From: Lycocorax pyrrhopterus obiensis
Lineage: Eukaryota; Chordata; Aves; Passeriformes; Paradisaeidae
Direction: 5' to 3'
Assembly: GCA_014706295.1 (NCBI GenBank)
Contig: JACSVZ010000007.1
Coordinates: 52,714,975 to 52,778,974 of the forward strand
Length of the DNA: 64,000 bases
Under the pieces are notes generated by a model, which was given only the letters and a program-made list of their open reading frames with translations, ran no database searches and was not told the DNA's origin. Shown one piece after another: positions 51,001-63,700 of the stretch (the first letter of the stretch is position 1; each line of letters begins with the position of its first letter). A program made the translations under genes and the position numbers.

Positions 51001-53600
51001 CCGTTCTAACGGAATGGTCTGGTAATGATGTCAAAAAGCTTTCACCTGTGTGTCTGCTATGCCAAATGGGTTGAAACAATACATTTTTTGCTTACTTTGT
51101 TCTCCTCCCATTGTACATGAAAGACTCTTTTTCTGTAAAGACTGATGAGAAATCTGCACTTGAGTATCTCAGTACAGAGTTTGGATTATCAAAAAACTTG
51201 ATATGCAGCTGCTGACATTCCTTGTTTGTTTTAAAAATCGTTCATATTTATGTGCTTAAATAGGATTTAAATACTCTTGAAAAATTTGATCAAAACTGGT
51301 CACTAATCTCCTTAAATTTGTGCTGATCCGCAGTAACCTACAATGCTACTAGAATTTTCAAGTAAGCCAAACCCCAAATATTTTAATTTACTCCTAATTT
51401 TGAAATTCTTAATTCTGTAAGTCTGCAGTGACAGTGAAGTAAATGCAATGAAATATTTCTAGTGGTGAAGTAACACTTCGTGTAGGTGTGTTGTACCACT
51501 GCTGCAGTGAGAAATGCTGAGCCAAGTTCCGCCTGATGTGAGGTTGCATTGTTTAAATGTTTATGTTGCAGGAGTGCCGAGGAGCTGAGCACTCTGTGAC
51601 CTGTGGTGGACCTTTGGGTTTATGTGCATATTTCAGGGCTGTGCTGCCCAGAGCAATTGAGCCGGCTTGGGTGCTTGAAGCTGCTGAGTGGGGCTGGTGT
51701 GATGCTCTACTGGGATACAGATATTTCTCTGGGATGAGTTTAACTGGGATGTCTCATGGTAGCATGGCACTGATGTGCTGGTCGAGTAGGTTTGCACTAT
51801 GTGAATGCACTCAGAGGCAGCCCCTACTGATAGAAAACCACAATTATGCATTATTGCTTGCTAAATGAAGTGTGTTCATCAGGCTTTAGAACAAAATGGG
51901 GCAGGGCAGTGGTGTGTATTTTACAAGAATCTAAATATTACATTTACTTCTCTAGTTAAAAATAACTTAATTGGGTCCTGTGTAAATGCCAGGCCGTGTT
52001 TGCAGGTGTCAGTATGTTCATACCTGCTCCTTGATAACTCTGTCATTAATTAATTCATAGTTTCATGTCAACATCTAAGTAGGAGAAAGTTAGCTTTTAA
52101 ACTGGTCCTAGGTTTTTAGCAGGAGCTATTATTTTCATTTCCGGCTGCAAAGGTATGCTCTTACACCAGCTGTAAAATGAAAGTTAGTGATACAATCTCC
52201 ATAATATGACAAATTATGCAAGCTTGTTACTTAATTTCTGAAGTATTGCTGTAGACCATAGTAGATACTTTTTAACCTGTACAATTCTGAGTATTTATAG
52301 ATGCTTCTACCCACACTTTTCTAGCAGGACTTCTCATTTGAGCTGTACTCCTACTTTAAATTAAAAAAAGTCAGTTACATCTGGAAACTAGTTTTGAAAC
52401 ATTTGGACTACAGTAATAATCCCTCTTTAAGGTACAGCTTATTGTGTCTTAAATTGGTGTAGTTTTTCTTCAGCATATGACATCTAGGTAAAACAAGTAC
52501 AAAATTTCTATATGCTTATTGGCTTTAAGAAAAAAAAATTTATTTTTAAAATGAATATTGTGTTTGTGTTTAATGTTTTTGAATTTGTTGTTAAAATAAA
52601 CAGCCCCTTTACTTATTAATAAAGAAAAAGCTATTCACCAAAGTCTTATGGAGAATGTGAAAAAAGTAAGTAGTTTTTCTTGTAAGGTTATTTTTTGAAT
52701 CTTAAAATTTGATGCAAACTGTTGCGCTTTGTATTGATGAAAAATATAATCAAAGATCTCTTGTTCAAGTTGGCTGTATCGCTGTACTGCATTGTGGGAA
52801 TGTAAGTGAGCATTGAAAACCCTCTGCTGACTAGATGTGCATTAGATTTGCAAATTACCTACCAATGCCCTTTGGGACAAAGCTCTTCATGAAATCATTG
52901 TCAATAACTTTCTGTTGGGTTGACTTATGGAATAGGTTGTTCTTCAAGATTTCACAGGAGAGATATTAAATGTTTCAAAGTACAAAGTAGAGAAACTCCG
53001 TAGGGCAATCTAAATGATGTTATAGGAACTGAGCTACATTACAAAGAATATTAAACATATTTGCAGTCTTCTGTTATTTGTCACATGAATGTCAGGCCCC
53101 TTTTTGTCTAGTGGTTTGCATAGATATGCAAAAGACAAATAACAAAAGCTAATCAGTTTTGTTTTATGTAAAGCTGTTAATATGTAGATACTTGAGTTCC
53201 CTAAAAGAAAAGATAAAAATCTGAGTATTCTGATGATGCGTGTTGATGTTGTGTAAATTGCTTGGCAAAGAGGAGCTGCTGTAATCACTTCATTTGAAAA
53301 AGGAATGTACTTAAAAAGGAAATAGTGTGACAGAGCCAGTGTTGTATATCCGTGCTAAAATTAGTGTGAATTAGTCAAGTTTCAGTGTACCTGAGACAGT
53401 TGGGGTAATGCTGGTGGGGGCCGTACCTGCTTGGGGAAACAAACTTTTTTATTTAGTGTGTAAGCACACGGATATAAAGGGTAGAAGTGTGTATGATGGC
53501 CCCAGCATGCTGGAGATAAATGTGGAAGTGAAATATTTTTATTATGAGCAACATAACATGTGGGGAAGCTGGAAGGGAAGGTGGGGCTGCTGTCTGTAAT
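45059..53600 (+). other. WDR25 large intron, middle part
   Basis: This is AT-rich DNA with few landmarks. Two GC-richer patches (about 48050-48420 and 51540-51840) have longer open frames but no recognisable protein or repeat family; they may be old, decayed transposon copies. No WD40 exon was found. Confidence 0.5.
45881..45912 (+). repeat. CACACTA microsatellite
   Basis: Imperfect tandem units of acacacta or cacta occur within the WDR25 intron. Confidence 0.8.
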
Positions 53601-53658
53601 GGTAAACGTGACATGGTCACAGGCTGTGCGCTGTGCCTGCCCCCTCATCAGCGCCAAG

Positions 53659-53904
53659 GCTGAGTCACGGTGATGGCTGCACCGACTGAAGAAACCTGAG
53701 CTGGGCTGTGTGCTTGGAGGGAAGCTGAAAAAAAGAATTAAAATGGACAAGTTGTTTTACAACTTTCCTAGATAACTGCTTCGCAGCAGGATTTTTTCTA
53801 CTGCGTTTAAAAGTCAGGAATATGCTGAGGGTTAATGTGTGTGTGCTGCTGCACACAAGATGGCCGTCCTCGTCTGTGGGGCAATTCTTTTGTTTGAGTC
53901 AGCA
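53659..53904 (+). promoter_or_regulatory. Cluster of NF-E2/MARE and YY1-type sites
   Basis: GCTGAGTCA at 53659-53667 and TGAGTCAGCA at 53895-53904 (TGCTGACTCA on the - strand) are AP-1/NF-E2/MARE-type sites within 250 bp. CAAGATGGCCG at 53856-53866 between them matches the YY1 pattern. The interval is GC-richer than its surroundings, and GAAATGCAAATACC, which contains an octamer-like ATGCAAAT, lies 0.1 kb further on. It could be an intronic enhancer. Confidence 0.35.
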
Positions 53905-55007
53905 CATCTTATAGGAGGCACTGAATATCCTGGGAGTCAAATGTATAACTTTGAGAAATCCTGATGTGTTTGGGGCATCTGCCTCCTACACTCCTTGTGA
54001 GCGGCCAGGAAATGCAAATACCCTTAATAAAATAAATCACTTGTATCTCTCCATGTTACTCATTCTATGATGCTCCTCAGCTTCCAGGGCTTAACAGTAT
54101 TTTTCACAGACTGCATTCTGGATAAAATCTACCTTCACCCATCCAGTGGAGACCCACCTGGGCAGGAATTCCTGTGGCAGAGACTTGGACCTTGTTGAGA
54201 TCTCCCAAAGAGGAATTGTCAGTGAGGATTATGGGAGGCAGCTTTGCATTAGGAGCTTATCTGGAGGCTCTTTAATTTACATAGGAAGCAGTACTTCCCA
54301 TTCACATGTGGCAATTCAATGTGTGTATTAGAAGGGAGAACATTGACAACACAAGGAACAGTTTGTTCCAGGGGAAGCAAGAGACCAAGCCTTGCACTGA
54401 GAGACCTTTGTCACTTGAACCATAAACTTCTTGTATGTTTTTCCCATTACTTTCCCCAGTGCTTAGAGACACATAAACATTATAATAGCTCAGTAATAGT
54501 ACAAACAATTGTAATAAAGCAGGATGTTTTCCTCAAGAAAAATAGGAAAAAATCTCAGTCTGGATGACTATAGTATAACTAGAACAAGCGGAGGTTCCTA
54601 TATTGTACATCCATCCTGCTAAATAACATATTATGCAGAAAAATCTTGAAAAGAGCTCAACCATTGTTTATCCCTGCAGCCTTCAGGCTAGGTGTATTCT
54701 TCAAAGCAATTTAAAAATATTCAGTTTAATTTAAAAAAACCTATCCAAATAAATTACCTATTTTTTTGGTGCTATCTTGTTCTGGCTAACCCATTTCAGT
54801 ACAAAGTTATCTCTGCTACACAACTAAAATTTAGTCTTCTCCTCAGTGTCACTTAAATAATCAAACTGCTTGTTGTATTTATCAAAATGTATTCCACTCT
54901 GGGAAAGGAAAATACCTGCTCTTACTTCAAGGCTTTTACTGCAAGAACTTCATCGAACAGTGGGCTTGCAGCCATCTTTTCTCTTCGCACCTGTTTCTGA
55001 CCTGCAG

Positions 55008-55091
55008 GTTAAGGCTGTTTCTGTGGAAACAAATCAAGATGTTAAAGTTGTACAGCTGCCAGAGGGGGCTCTGATATTTCTTCCTCTGAAG
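55008..55091 (+). other. Exon-like 84-bp open segment of unknown origin
   Basis: The segment is flanked by a good acceptor (tttctgacctgcag) and a fair donor (ctgaag|gtaaag). It is exactly 28 codons, in one open frame with no stop (VKAVSVETNQDV, then LPEGALIFLPLK). It is not the next WDR25 exon as I know that protein. It could be a chance match, a cassette exon of a non-coding transcript, or the relic of an inserted gene. Confidence 0.25.
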
Positions 55092-55294
55092 GTAAAGATG
55101 TCTCCAGCTTGTTTCTAATTGTGTGATACAGCTTCAGCAAAATTCTACCACAAGCTGTTGTGGGCAGCCCTACATTATTGATTCATCTGGACATTAAAAT
55201 ATGTGGCCAAAACCAAATGTATGATAACATGGATCCTACATCTTAATACATGTTCAACTTTTTGCAGTTGGCAATGTGTCTAGATTAGTGCAGT

Positions 55295-55556
55295 TTTCAG
55301 AGGTTGCACCTTCCAGGCCTTTTAGAGGGATGAGCAGTCATTGTATGTAATTTGACCGGCTCATTCATCTCCACTTGAGGTGTTGGTGCTGCAGAGTTTG
55401 TGCTGAAACCAGGAGTGAAGGGGGGTACCTGTACAGAGGGTGCTGGACTGACATCTCTGTCCAAGAGTGTTTGCTGCTGGCTCAGCTGCTGTCCCACAAG
55501 TGTCTTGCTGGCATTTAAAGGACTCTTAGGCAACAGGGTTCTACTTAGAGTGGTCT
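55295..55556 (-). other. Protein-like open segment on the - strand, identity unknown
   Basis: The open frame ends in TGA and lies 0.2 kb from the 55008 segment. It looks composed like a real disordered protein region: rich in Pro, Ser, Gln and Thr, with VGQQLSQQQTLLD, PSVQVPPFTPGFS and QVEMNEPVKLHTMTAH. A possible acceptor (cacttttctttgatatgag) precedes it at about 55557, so it could be a terminal exon or a retrocopy fragment. I do not recognise the parent gene. A stop closes the frame just upstream of the acceptor. Confidence 0.25.
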
Positions 55557-58500
55557 CATATCAAAGAAAAGTGAAATGTTTCTCCAAATCTTAGAATAAT
55601 GGAAAGGGGAAAAAATGCTGCTCTTACCTCTATTGCATCTCCATTCCTTTGGAATCTTTCCATTTTAAGAACAAAGGAGAGCTGGGAAGACTACCTGTCT
55701 GCCAGAATAAAAGTCAAAAGAAGGATTGGTGTGTTTAGAGATCTTGATCTCATTTAGTGAAGAATTTATTCTGCAATGTCTGCAATTTTCTACTGTCTTT
55801 TAAAATGATACATGTGGTATAAAACATTCTAACAAACAAATCTGTGCTTTTGTAGAAGGAATCAATGTGTTTTGAAAGTCTAACAGTGTAATTTATTTCC
55901 CTGAAGTTTTTGAAGGAAAATAAAATGGTTTCAGGAGAATTTTCTTACTAATGATATTTTGGTTTCAAGGAAGGAAGCTAGAACTGTGAAGATTTCATTT
56001 GGCAATGTAGAAAAAAAGTACGTAAAAGTAGTGAAAATAAATGTGTCAGTTTACTCACAACTTAATACTATCAAGAAATGTAACTAATAAAAAATGCTAG
56101 CAACTGCATGATGGCTGTGTTTTGAAGAGTTTTATACTATAGGTTCTAACTGATGTATTAATTAAAGCTCTAATACTTATTTCCAGAAACTAGGCTGCTT
56201 TTTCACACCCCTCTGTGTCTTTGCCAACTTGATTATAGTTGATAAAGTCTGATAGTTCTTTGGTTCTTCAGCATGTTTCCTCAGTTTTTGGTTTACATTC
56301 CCCTGCTGGGATGGCAGTCATTTCTGTAGAGAAATTCAGATGATGTTGAAGGAACTCTGAGTTATGTAAGTACTTCTCTTCAGTTGCCCACTTTCCGGAA
56401 AGTATTTTTAGTGGCAAGATCATCTTACTGAGCTTGTTTCAATATTTTTTTATTTTAGTGGGGGTGAACCTGTATTGCTGGTACTGTTCATTAAACAATT
56501 AAGATGTATAGCTCCTGCTGACTTTAATTTGTTTCAACTGATTTTGTCACTTTGTAGTGTGTTCTTGTCGCATTGCAATACAAACGTGCCTTGTACTACA
56601 TTGTGATACTAAAAATAAATGCTTATCAGAAACTTGTAACCCTCATCTCTGTTTAGAAAAACAAACTTCTCTGCCAAACACGCTGTACTGCAGTAAACCT
56701 TGTGCCCCTAAAACTCAAAGCTTGGTGCTGTATCTTAACTAGATGTTCACTGGAAATGCTACAAAACAATGAAATGGCCCATGATCGTGGTATGAAACAC
56801 ATTTCAAAACAAAACAAAACCAACCAACAAAGAAAAATCTCCCCTTAAACATGGTTTTATTTTCAAGTGAATGTGGGAGTACTCCAGCATTTAAAAATGC
56901 TCTGAAGCTTAATTTTAAAAACATGTCTTTAAAAAGACCGCCTCAACTTTAAAACCCTTTTGTTTAAATAGTGATCATAGATATTAATTAAAGCAAGATA
57001 TTGATCCTTGAAGTATTATAACACTTAAAAAATAGAATGCTAATTTATCTTCTCCTTTAAAGGAGTCTCCTTAATTTTTTCTTTTATTAAATATAACAAA
57101 CCTTATAAGTTACCGTTCTGCCAAATAAGGGAAGTGTTAGATTTATTTTGATTGTTTTATTAGGTATATCTTCTACACATCTTTCTCAGCAATTGTATAG
57201 TAGTAACTGACTTTTGTAAAATTTTTCTGCCTTGTGTAATGACAGTAATGTGTGTATGGAATTGATAGGCCATCCAAGAGGAGAATCTCATGTGTATGTG
57301 TGACTTGGAAGCTTGGAGTCATGAAGGAGATTACTACATATCCACTTCTTATGTTACTCTGTGCAAGTAGCCTGAAAGAAACTGACTGTTCAGCTTTGTT
57401 ATTTTTGTGAAGCCCAGGTGTTGAATAGAAACAGTTCAGTATAAACCTGGCACATTTTCAACTCAAGGCTCAGCTACAAATACACCATAATAAAAAGAAA
57501 ATTTTACAAAGAGTTGCTGTGTCATGAAAGTACTCAGAACTGCTGCTGAGTTACTTTGAACATTTTAACTTTGTTTTCATGTAAATGAAAATGTGGCAGG
57601 GCAAGATTTCACCCTGAACTTGTTCATACTTCGACAGTATTTCAGTTCTTTTCATAGAGATATTAATTTTAGGTAAACATTCTTTATAACCAAACTCATT
57701 CTAATCTCCAGCTTTATAAGTGCAGCAGGGCTTACTTCTGAATAATTATATAATATTCTAGCACTTATTTACTTTAAACAAGTGTCTGAATATGTTATTA
57801 GTATTTTGCTAGTTCATGTTACTGCATCGGTGCATGTGTTACTCATCAATGTTTAGCATCATTTCATCTGGACACCAGCTGTGTGTGGGTGCTGTGTAAC
57901 ACCTGGATGTGCAGGCCTCCCTCTGAGAGGGTTGTGAAATGCTGGAGCATTGAGCTTGTTTGTCCAGAATCTGTGTATAACTAACAGGGAAAGAATATTG
58001 AAACCACCAAATAGAAATAAGGTCTCTGCTCAGCTATTCTTCTCACCTTCCTGTCTGTAATTCCAGACATGAATGAGAACCCAGAAATAGGAATTCACCA
58101 GAGTCCATGTTTTCTTTACTTTTTCCATTTCTGAATCAAATGGTTAAAAAAAGAGTTTTCACAGATGAGATTAGTATGTCCTGAGGACAATTTTGATACA
58201 GTGGGAATATATACTTTACAAATTCTCTAACAGAAATGTCTCTGAAATATTTATATCAGTATTGTTCGGGGTCTTACTGTTACCATTTTTAAAATATAAT
58301 TTACTTCTTTCTGAAGAGTTCTGTTTGCCAGTTTTGGCTTGAAAGGCTCCTGTGGAGGCAATGTTAATTATTTATATTGGCAAAACCCCAGCCAGTTTGT
58401 ATACTTTAAAATTATTTATGTCTTAATTTTTCCTTGGTTGATTAGATTTTCCTAGTGTTGCAGGTTAACTTTTGAAGTAAGGAATTGTTAGGTCTATTTA

Positions 58501-59104
58501 AGTGAAGTGTAGTAGCTCTTGTTGTTAAAGCTTTACCAGGAATATTTCTTTATTGTATTTAATCAGATGGGCAGCTCTTACCACAGTGGTGTGGAGTTTT
58601 TGTTTCCTTTTCGCAGAATTCTATTTTATTTTTCTTGTCCCTCCCTTTGCCAACTGAAAATGTCAATGTTTTATCTTTGTCCGTTAATGTTTTCTTAAAA
58701 TTATTTTATAGGTTGCTGGCAGCTCAAAGTGCACTTTTGATTAGATTTATATTTTGCTATTAATGGGAAAACCACCGAAATGAAGCTTCACAACAACAAT
58801 TATGGAGCCTTGCTTGGGGAAAGGGCTGCTGAGTTTCTGTGGGAGGGAAGATTACAATAAAACACACCAAATAATTGGAAATGTATTTCATAGGCATGGT
58901 TGGCGTGAAGGTCATGTAGTGCTTGTACTTTAACTTTGCTGGGTTCTCTAGGATTAAAGCTTTTTGACATGTGTGCAAATCAGTTTTCATATCACTGAGT
59001 AGTTTCTAGTAGCAGTGCCAACTAGTATGCCACAAGCATTATAACTTAAAATGCTTCTGCCTGAATAAAGCCTCCTACAAAATTAGAACTGTCTTATGTC
59101 TAAA

Positions 59105-59215
59105 ATACTGGGTTGGTTTTGGGTTTTTGTTTGATTTTGTTTCTGTTTGATTTTGTTTCTGGGGGTTTTGTTTGGTTGGTTTTTTCTTTTTTCTTTTCTT
59201 TTTTTTTTTTTTGTA
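59105..59215 (+). repeat. T/G-rich low-complexity tract
   Basis: The tract holds repeated gattttgtttctgttt units, then ggttggtttttt, then long T runs. It is a simple low-complexity sequence about 110 bp long. Confidence 0.85.
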
Positions 59216-60507
59216 AAAGAGAAGACTTTTCACCTCATTGGTTTGATTAATACGCTTGAGTCAATTTAATATTAAAAGTTTTGGTGGAAAAATAATGAAT
59301 TTAGACCTTATGCTGGCTGTCTCAGCTAATTGAATTTATTATATTTTTCTACTTTACATTCTTGTTGTTTCTACAGTAGTAAGGGTTGCCTAGTAATAAG
59401 CTATCCAAATACAAACTCTTATTCAGATATTAAAGCAATAATAAAGTTGGTTCTTCCCTTCGGATTAGCAAGATAATTGTGTTTTGAGTTATAACTGCTG
59501 CAAGAAAAAAGCTAGTAATCTGTAAATGTTCAAATGACTGCATTGATATATACTTCTTACACCATGGCTAGATTAGGAAGAGGGATGTCATTTAAAATAT
59601 GTTCCCTAGAACACTTTAAACGTTCCTGAAACAAGTGTTCAACACATCTGAAAATGTGTTAGCTTTGTCTAGCTATACAGAATTCTGCAGAAAAACTCTT
59701 TTTTGGGACAGTTGGTTTAAAAATTAAGTTGGTATGTCCAAAATGTCATCACTCACAGTGCATGTAACAATCTGAACATCTATTTACATCCTTCATAACT
59801 GTATGAAAATAAGTTTATTAACACTTGAAGGTTACACACAAAGAGACCTTAGCTCACAGGTTTTTTTTGAGCTTAATTTAGTTTTTACACGGTTGAGCTG
59901 CAGATTTATACAAAAGAGTTCAAATGATCTCTTTTGTAGTTCTTTCAATGAATTTTGCTTTGTACTTCAACAGTAATATTTAGCTCAATATTTTAAGAAG
60001 ACATGAATTGAAACGAGAATGAAACATTCTGAATACTCCTGTAGTTTAGGAATTTATACATATTGCGTTCAAGATCAGATTTTTTTTTTCACATAGTGGC
60101 TGGAGAGGCTTAGGCACACCTACCAATTCTAATGCTTGGCTATTTATTGCTTCTCTTCCTGGCATTCTCTTGTCTCAGTTCTATGAACAGAAGAATGTAC
60201 CTGTTTATGTAGCCCCTTATCCTTATTGCTGTTGCTTAGATGTAACCAAGGGGCACTTTTAGCTCTTGCAATCCTGCCCGAAGCTGCACCTCATCCAGCT
60301 GGGGAATCTGAAGAAGCAGTAACAGTAGGAGATACCTTTTTATAATTTTTCCCTGAGACTATTTCTGACCTCTGGTCCATTGATTTTCAAAGAACCTTTT
60401 AAAGTACAGTTCTGAGCCTGCTTTGAAAACTAGAAAGGACGTATTTTCTGTAGATAGTGTGGGGCTCCTTCTCTACTGTATTTGTTAGAGATTGCAGTAT
60501 TTAGATA

Positions 60508-60780
60508 TTGATGAGATCAGAAAAACAGTATGGTTCAGGGAGTACCATTCTCTTGAATCTCTGCATGTTAGCAGATATGGCATATTATCTTTCAGACCTG
60601 AATTCAGTTCTGCAGTTAAAAAACAAAGTGAAAAACCAGATCAGTTTTGTCTCCTTGAGACACATCAGGGAGCAGTGCTGTTCTGAAAAAGAGAAAGGAG
60701 AGGCTCATATCTTTTCAGCTTCAGAAGTCTGTGGAGCAACCTGTGTGTTCTGTGGAATGGAACAGAATCTATTCTAGTCA
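60508..60780 (+). pseudogene. Possible hAT-type (Charlie/ZBED-like) transposase relic
   Basis: An open frame contains a segment LLNLCMLADMAYYLSDLNSV followed by LQLKNK. This resembles the LAFLADIF.HLNELN..LQGK block of hAT transposases and of the genes domesticated from them (FAM200, ZBED5, GTF2IRD2-like). The downstream part of the frame no longer matches, and no terminal inverted repeats or zinc finger were found, so at most this is a decayed internal fragment. The resemblance rests on about 25 residues. Confidence 0.35.
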
Positions 60781-63700
60781 AAGCATAGTAATTTCTTCAT
60801 GGTTCCTCTAACTCCATACTATCCTACATCATCTTTGAACAGGGCTGTTTCTTAAATGTCTTCCTTGTATTTATATTAATTGATAAGGTTTAAAATGATT
60901 TCTTACTGTAGTTCATTAGGAGCCATTGACAGAGGAAGTTGGTAACACAACTTGGCGCAACTTGGCTAAATAGAGGGGGGAAGAGTTCTTTTAGTATGGA
61001 TGTTATGTTGAAATTAGCATAAATCCATCCATTAAAAAAGTTTTTAATTCTGTTACACATGCTCCAGAAATTAATTTCTTGCTTAGTATTCTTGACTGGC
61101 TCTGCTGTAGTTCCTTTATGCATGCAAATTCAAAATGCGTACAACTTAATTCCTCACTTGCTTCCACCCTCTAATTTATCACAATTGAATCATTGTTCTC
61201 AAGTTCACTGTGCAATTAGTGACTGCCTGCTTGAATAGATGCACCTTTCTCTTTCTAGAAGTCAGGCTGCTGGATTTTATTTTCTGCAATCTAAATTGCT
61301 TGGAGGCAAGTGCATCATAGATAATCATAGCATGGCAATGAAAGAGATTTGCTCAATTCCTAATTTATCAGTCTTGGTGTACTTGATGAGTTCTCGTATT
61401 ACTTTGGTTACTCTGCTTATGTTACTATGTCCTTTTGTCTAGGAATGAATCCCTAGTTTGGATGATCAGTAAGGTAAAAGCCTTTCTTTTATGCCTTATG
61501 AGCTGGCTGATAGTGCAGCAGATCCCAGAACATTATTCTGTGACTGCTATTTACTTGAGTATCAAGTGCTTACCCTCTCCTGCTTTCTGATGTGACTTAC
61601 CAGGAGAGTTTTTATCTTCAACCCAAACTACTTTATTTTCAAAGGCTGTTTTCCTGAAAGCTTTCAGTCAGAAAATAGGATTTGGAAACATATCTATAAT
61701 AAATCTCATCTCTTATATTGTATAGTTGATTATGTGATTTGTGAACGTCTGATCTCAGGGGTGAGGAGGTCTGGTTATGTTACCTAAAATACGTGTTACA
61801 GTATTTTCATAGCATTTCTAGGCTATACAGGAAAGCAAACATCTTCTGAAACCTTTATTTCCAAATACTATGGAGAATGTGAAAGAGCAATTGAATTACA
61901 ATGTGCCTCAGAGAAAGTAGAAGGAAAATTGCTTTTGTAAAGAAATCTCTAGTATAATTTTGTCACTTTGCTGTTTGTACCTGCCATTTTGGCCCTATAT
62001 ATTAATCCTTGCAGATAACTATGTAATCACCATACTTTCTATAATAGGAGGGGAAATGAAATGAAAACAATTTATGGAAAAGAAATGGAAGTGTGGTGTT
62101 ATAAATAGTGAAGCACAGAAGAGTAAGAAATAGTGTAAAAGATGAACCAGTTTGATAAATTAAAGCAAATTTTAATAAAATTGGAAAAAATGAAATCAAA
62201 GTTTTCACAATACCTTTATGTTAGAAATGAGTATTTCTTTCAAATACTGGCTGTTTATTTCTTTCAAATGCTGTATAATTAATTAGTTAATAATTGTAGA
62301 TTTAGAGGAGGTACTATGGTAATATGTGTCATTTTTCTAGTAACAGTTGCTTATTTCATTGTTTTGTTATTCTTACAAGGGGAAAGGATGAACTGGTTAC
62401 TGTTTATAATGTATAACATTGCTTGAATGTGTGGCAGTAAGAAGTACTTTCAGAGTAGCAAGATGAAATGTGTGCTTTTAACTTTTTAGCTCAGCAATTA
62501 AAATCACAATGGTCATCACAAGATAAAAGAGCAACCTCAGGTTTAATGAGAATTCAGTATTTCATCTAGAAGTAATACTGAGTTTCTGTGAGAGCTGAGT
62601 GTTGAAGTAAAGCTCCAACACTTAAAGCAGCTGATCTCTTGGTGAAAATAATTTAACATAACTATGTCTTCTTTTGGCAGATGCATAATAATGTCTAGTG
62701 TTATAATACTTGATACATGTGTTTCAATGCCTATGAAGGAAGATTTATATATAAATATATCAGCCTCTGTATTTTTTAGTGAACTGTTTCTCCAGCCCAA
62801 GTAATTTACTCTGTACTAAATATGATCTTTATTCCATGTAAATCTGGGAGTTTATTCTATAAATGTTCATTGTAAAGGTATTTATTACCAGGTATGTTTA
62901 AAGTTTAGCAGCTTTTGGTATTAAAAGTGAAATTTTCTAAATAGTTCTAAGATACTTCATTTATTAACAAAATTACTTCAAAATTCTTACAACTATGACT
63001 TGTTAAATTATTGTGTGGTGGCCTTTACCTTCAGCCTTTGACTGGTTTTGAATACAGATCCTTTTTTTGAGTTCATGTATTGATGCCTCTCAGAAGAATA
63101 TATTTGGGATCCTCTTCTGGTAAAGAGGCTGTAATTCATGTTCATTTTGCCAAAGAAGACATGATCCACAACATCACTCATTTGAAACAGCAAGTTTATC
63201 ATGGTCTTAGTTCCTAGGATATGGAAGAAGTGAAGAAAAAAAGACTAAAAGGCCTTTATTTCCACACAAGTTATTCTTGACACACTTGACTCTCTCAGTT
63301 GAAATTAAAACCCTAAAACACCCATTACCCTGGAGAAGCTGCTGATCTGACTTCTGAGTCTTGGGCAGAGAGATGCAAACTCAAATGCAGAGGACTCATC
63401 CCTTTGCATCCGATCCTTTTTTCGGTGATGGTGGCTGCCTGTGTGGAGCAAGCACCAGCTGCTGAGCAGGCATTCCTCTCAAGCTTTGGACAGAGGACAG
63501 TGGAACTCTCCCACAAGCCACATTTTTCACTTACCGTGATTAAACAGTGGAGATGCGCAGGAATGGGGAAGCACGTAAGAGGTTCCCTAAGGAAATGCAG
63601 ACATGATGGTGGCTTTGCAGAGATCCTCTGATAGGATTTGAAGCTTTTTCCCTTGTAATGAAATACAGTAGATTCTCCATTTGTGCATATAACACGGTTA

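Larger units (their letters stand above)
53905..60419 (+). other. WDR25 large intron, distal part
   Basis: This is mostly AT-rich intron DNA. Apart from the two open segments near 55 kb and a T/G-rich tract at 59105-59215, I see nothing that I can name. Confidence 0.5.

Noticed and set aside
53382..53750. Open frame of 122 codons on the - strand
   Set aside because: The translation is Pro/Ser/His-rich without domain or splice signals, and it overlaps the candidate enhancer patch.
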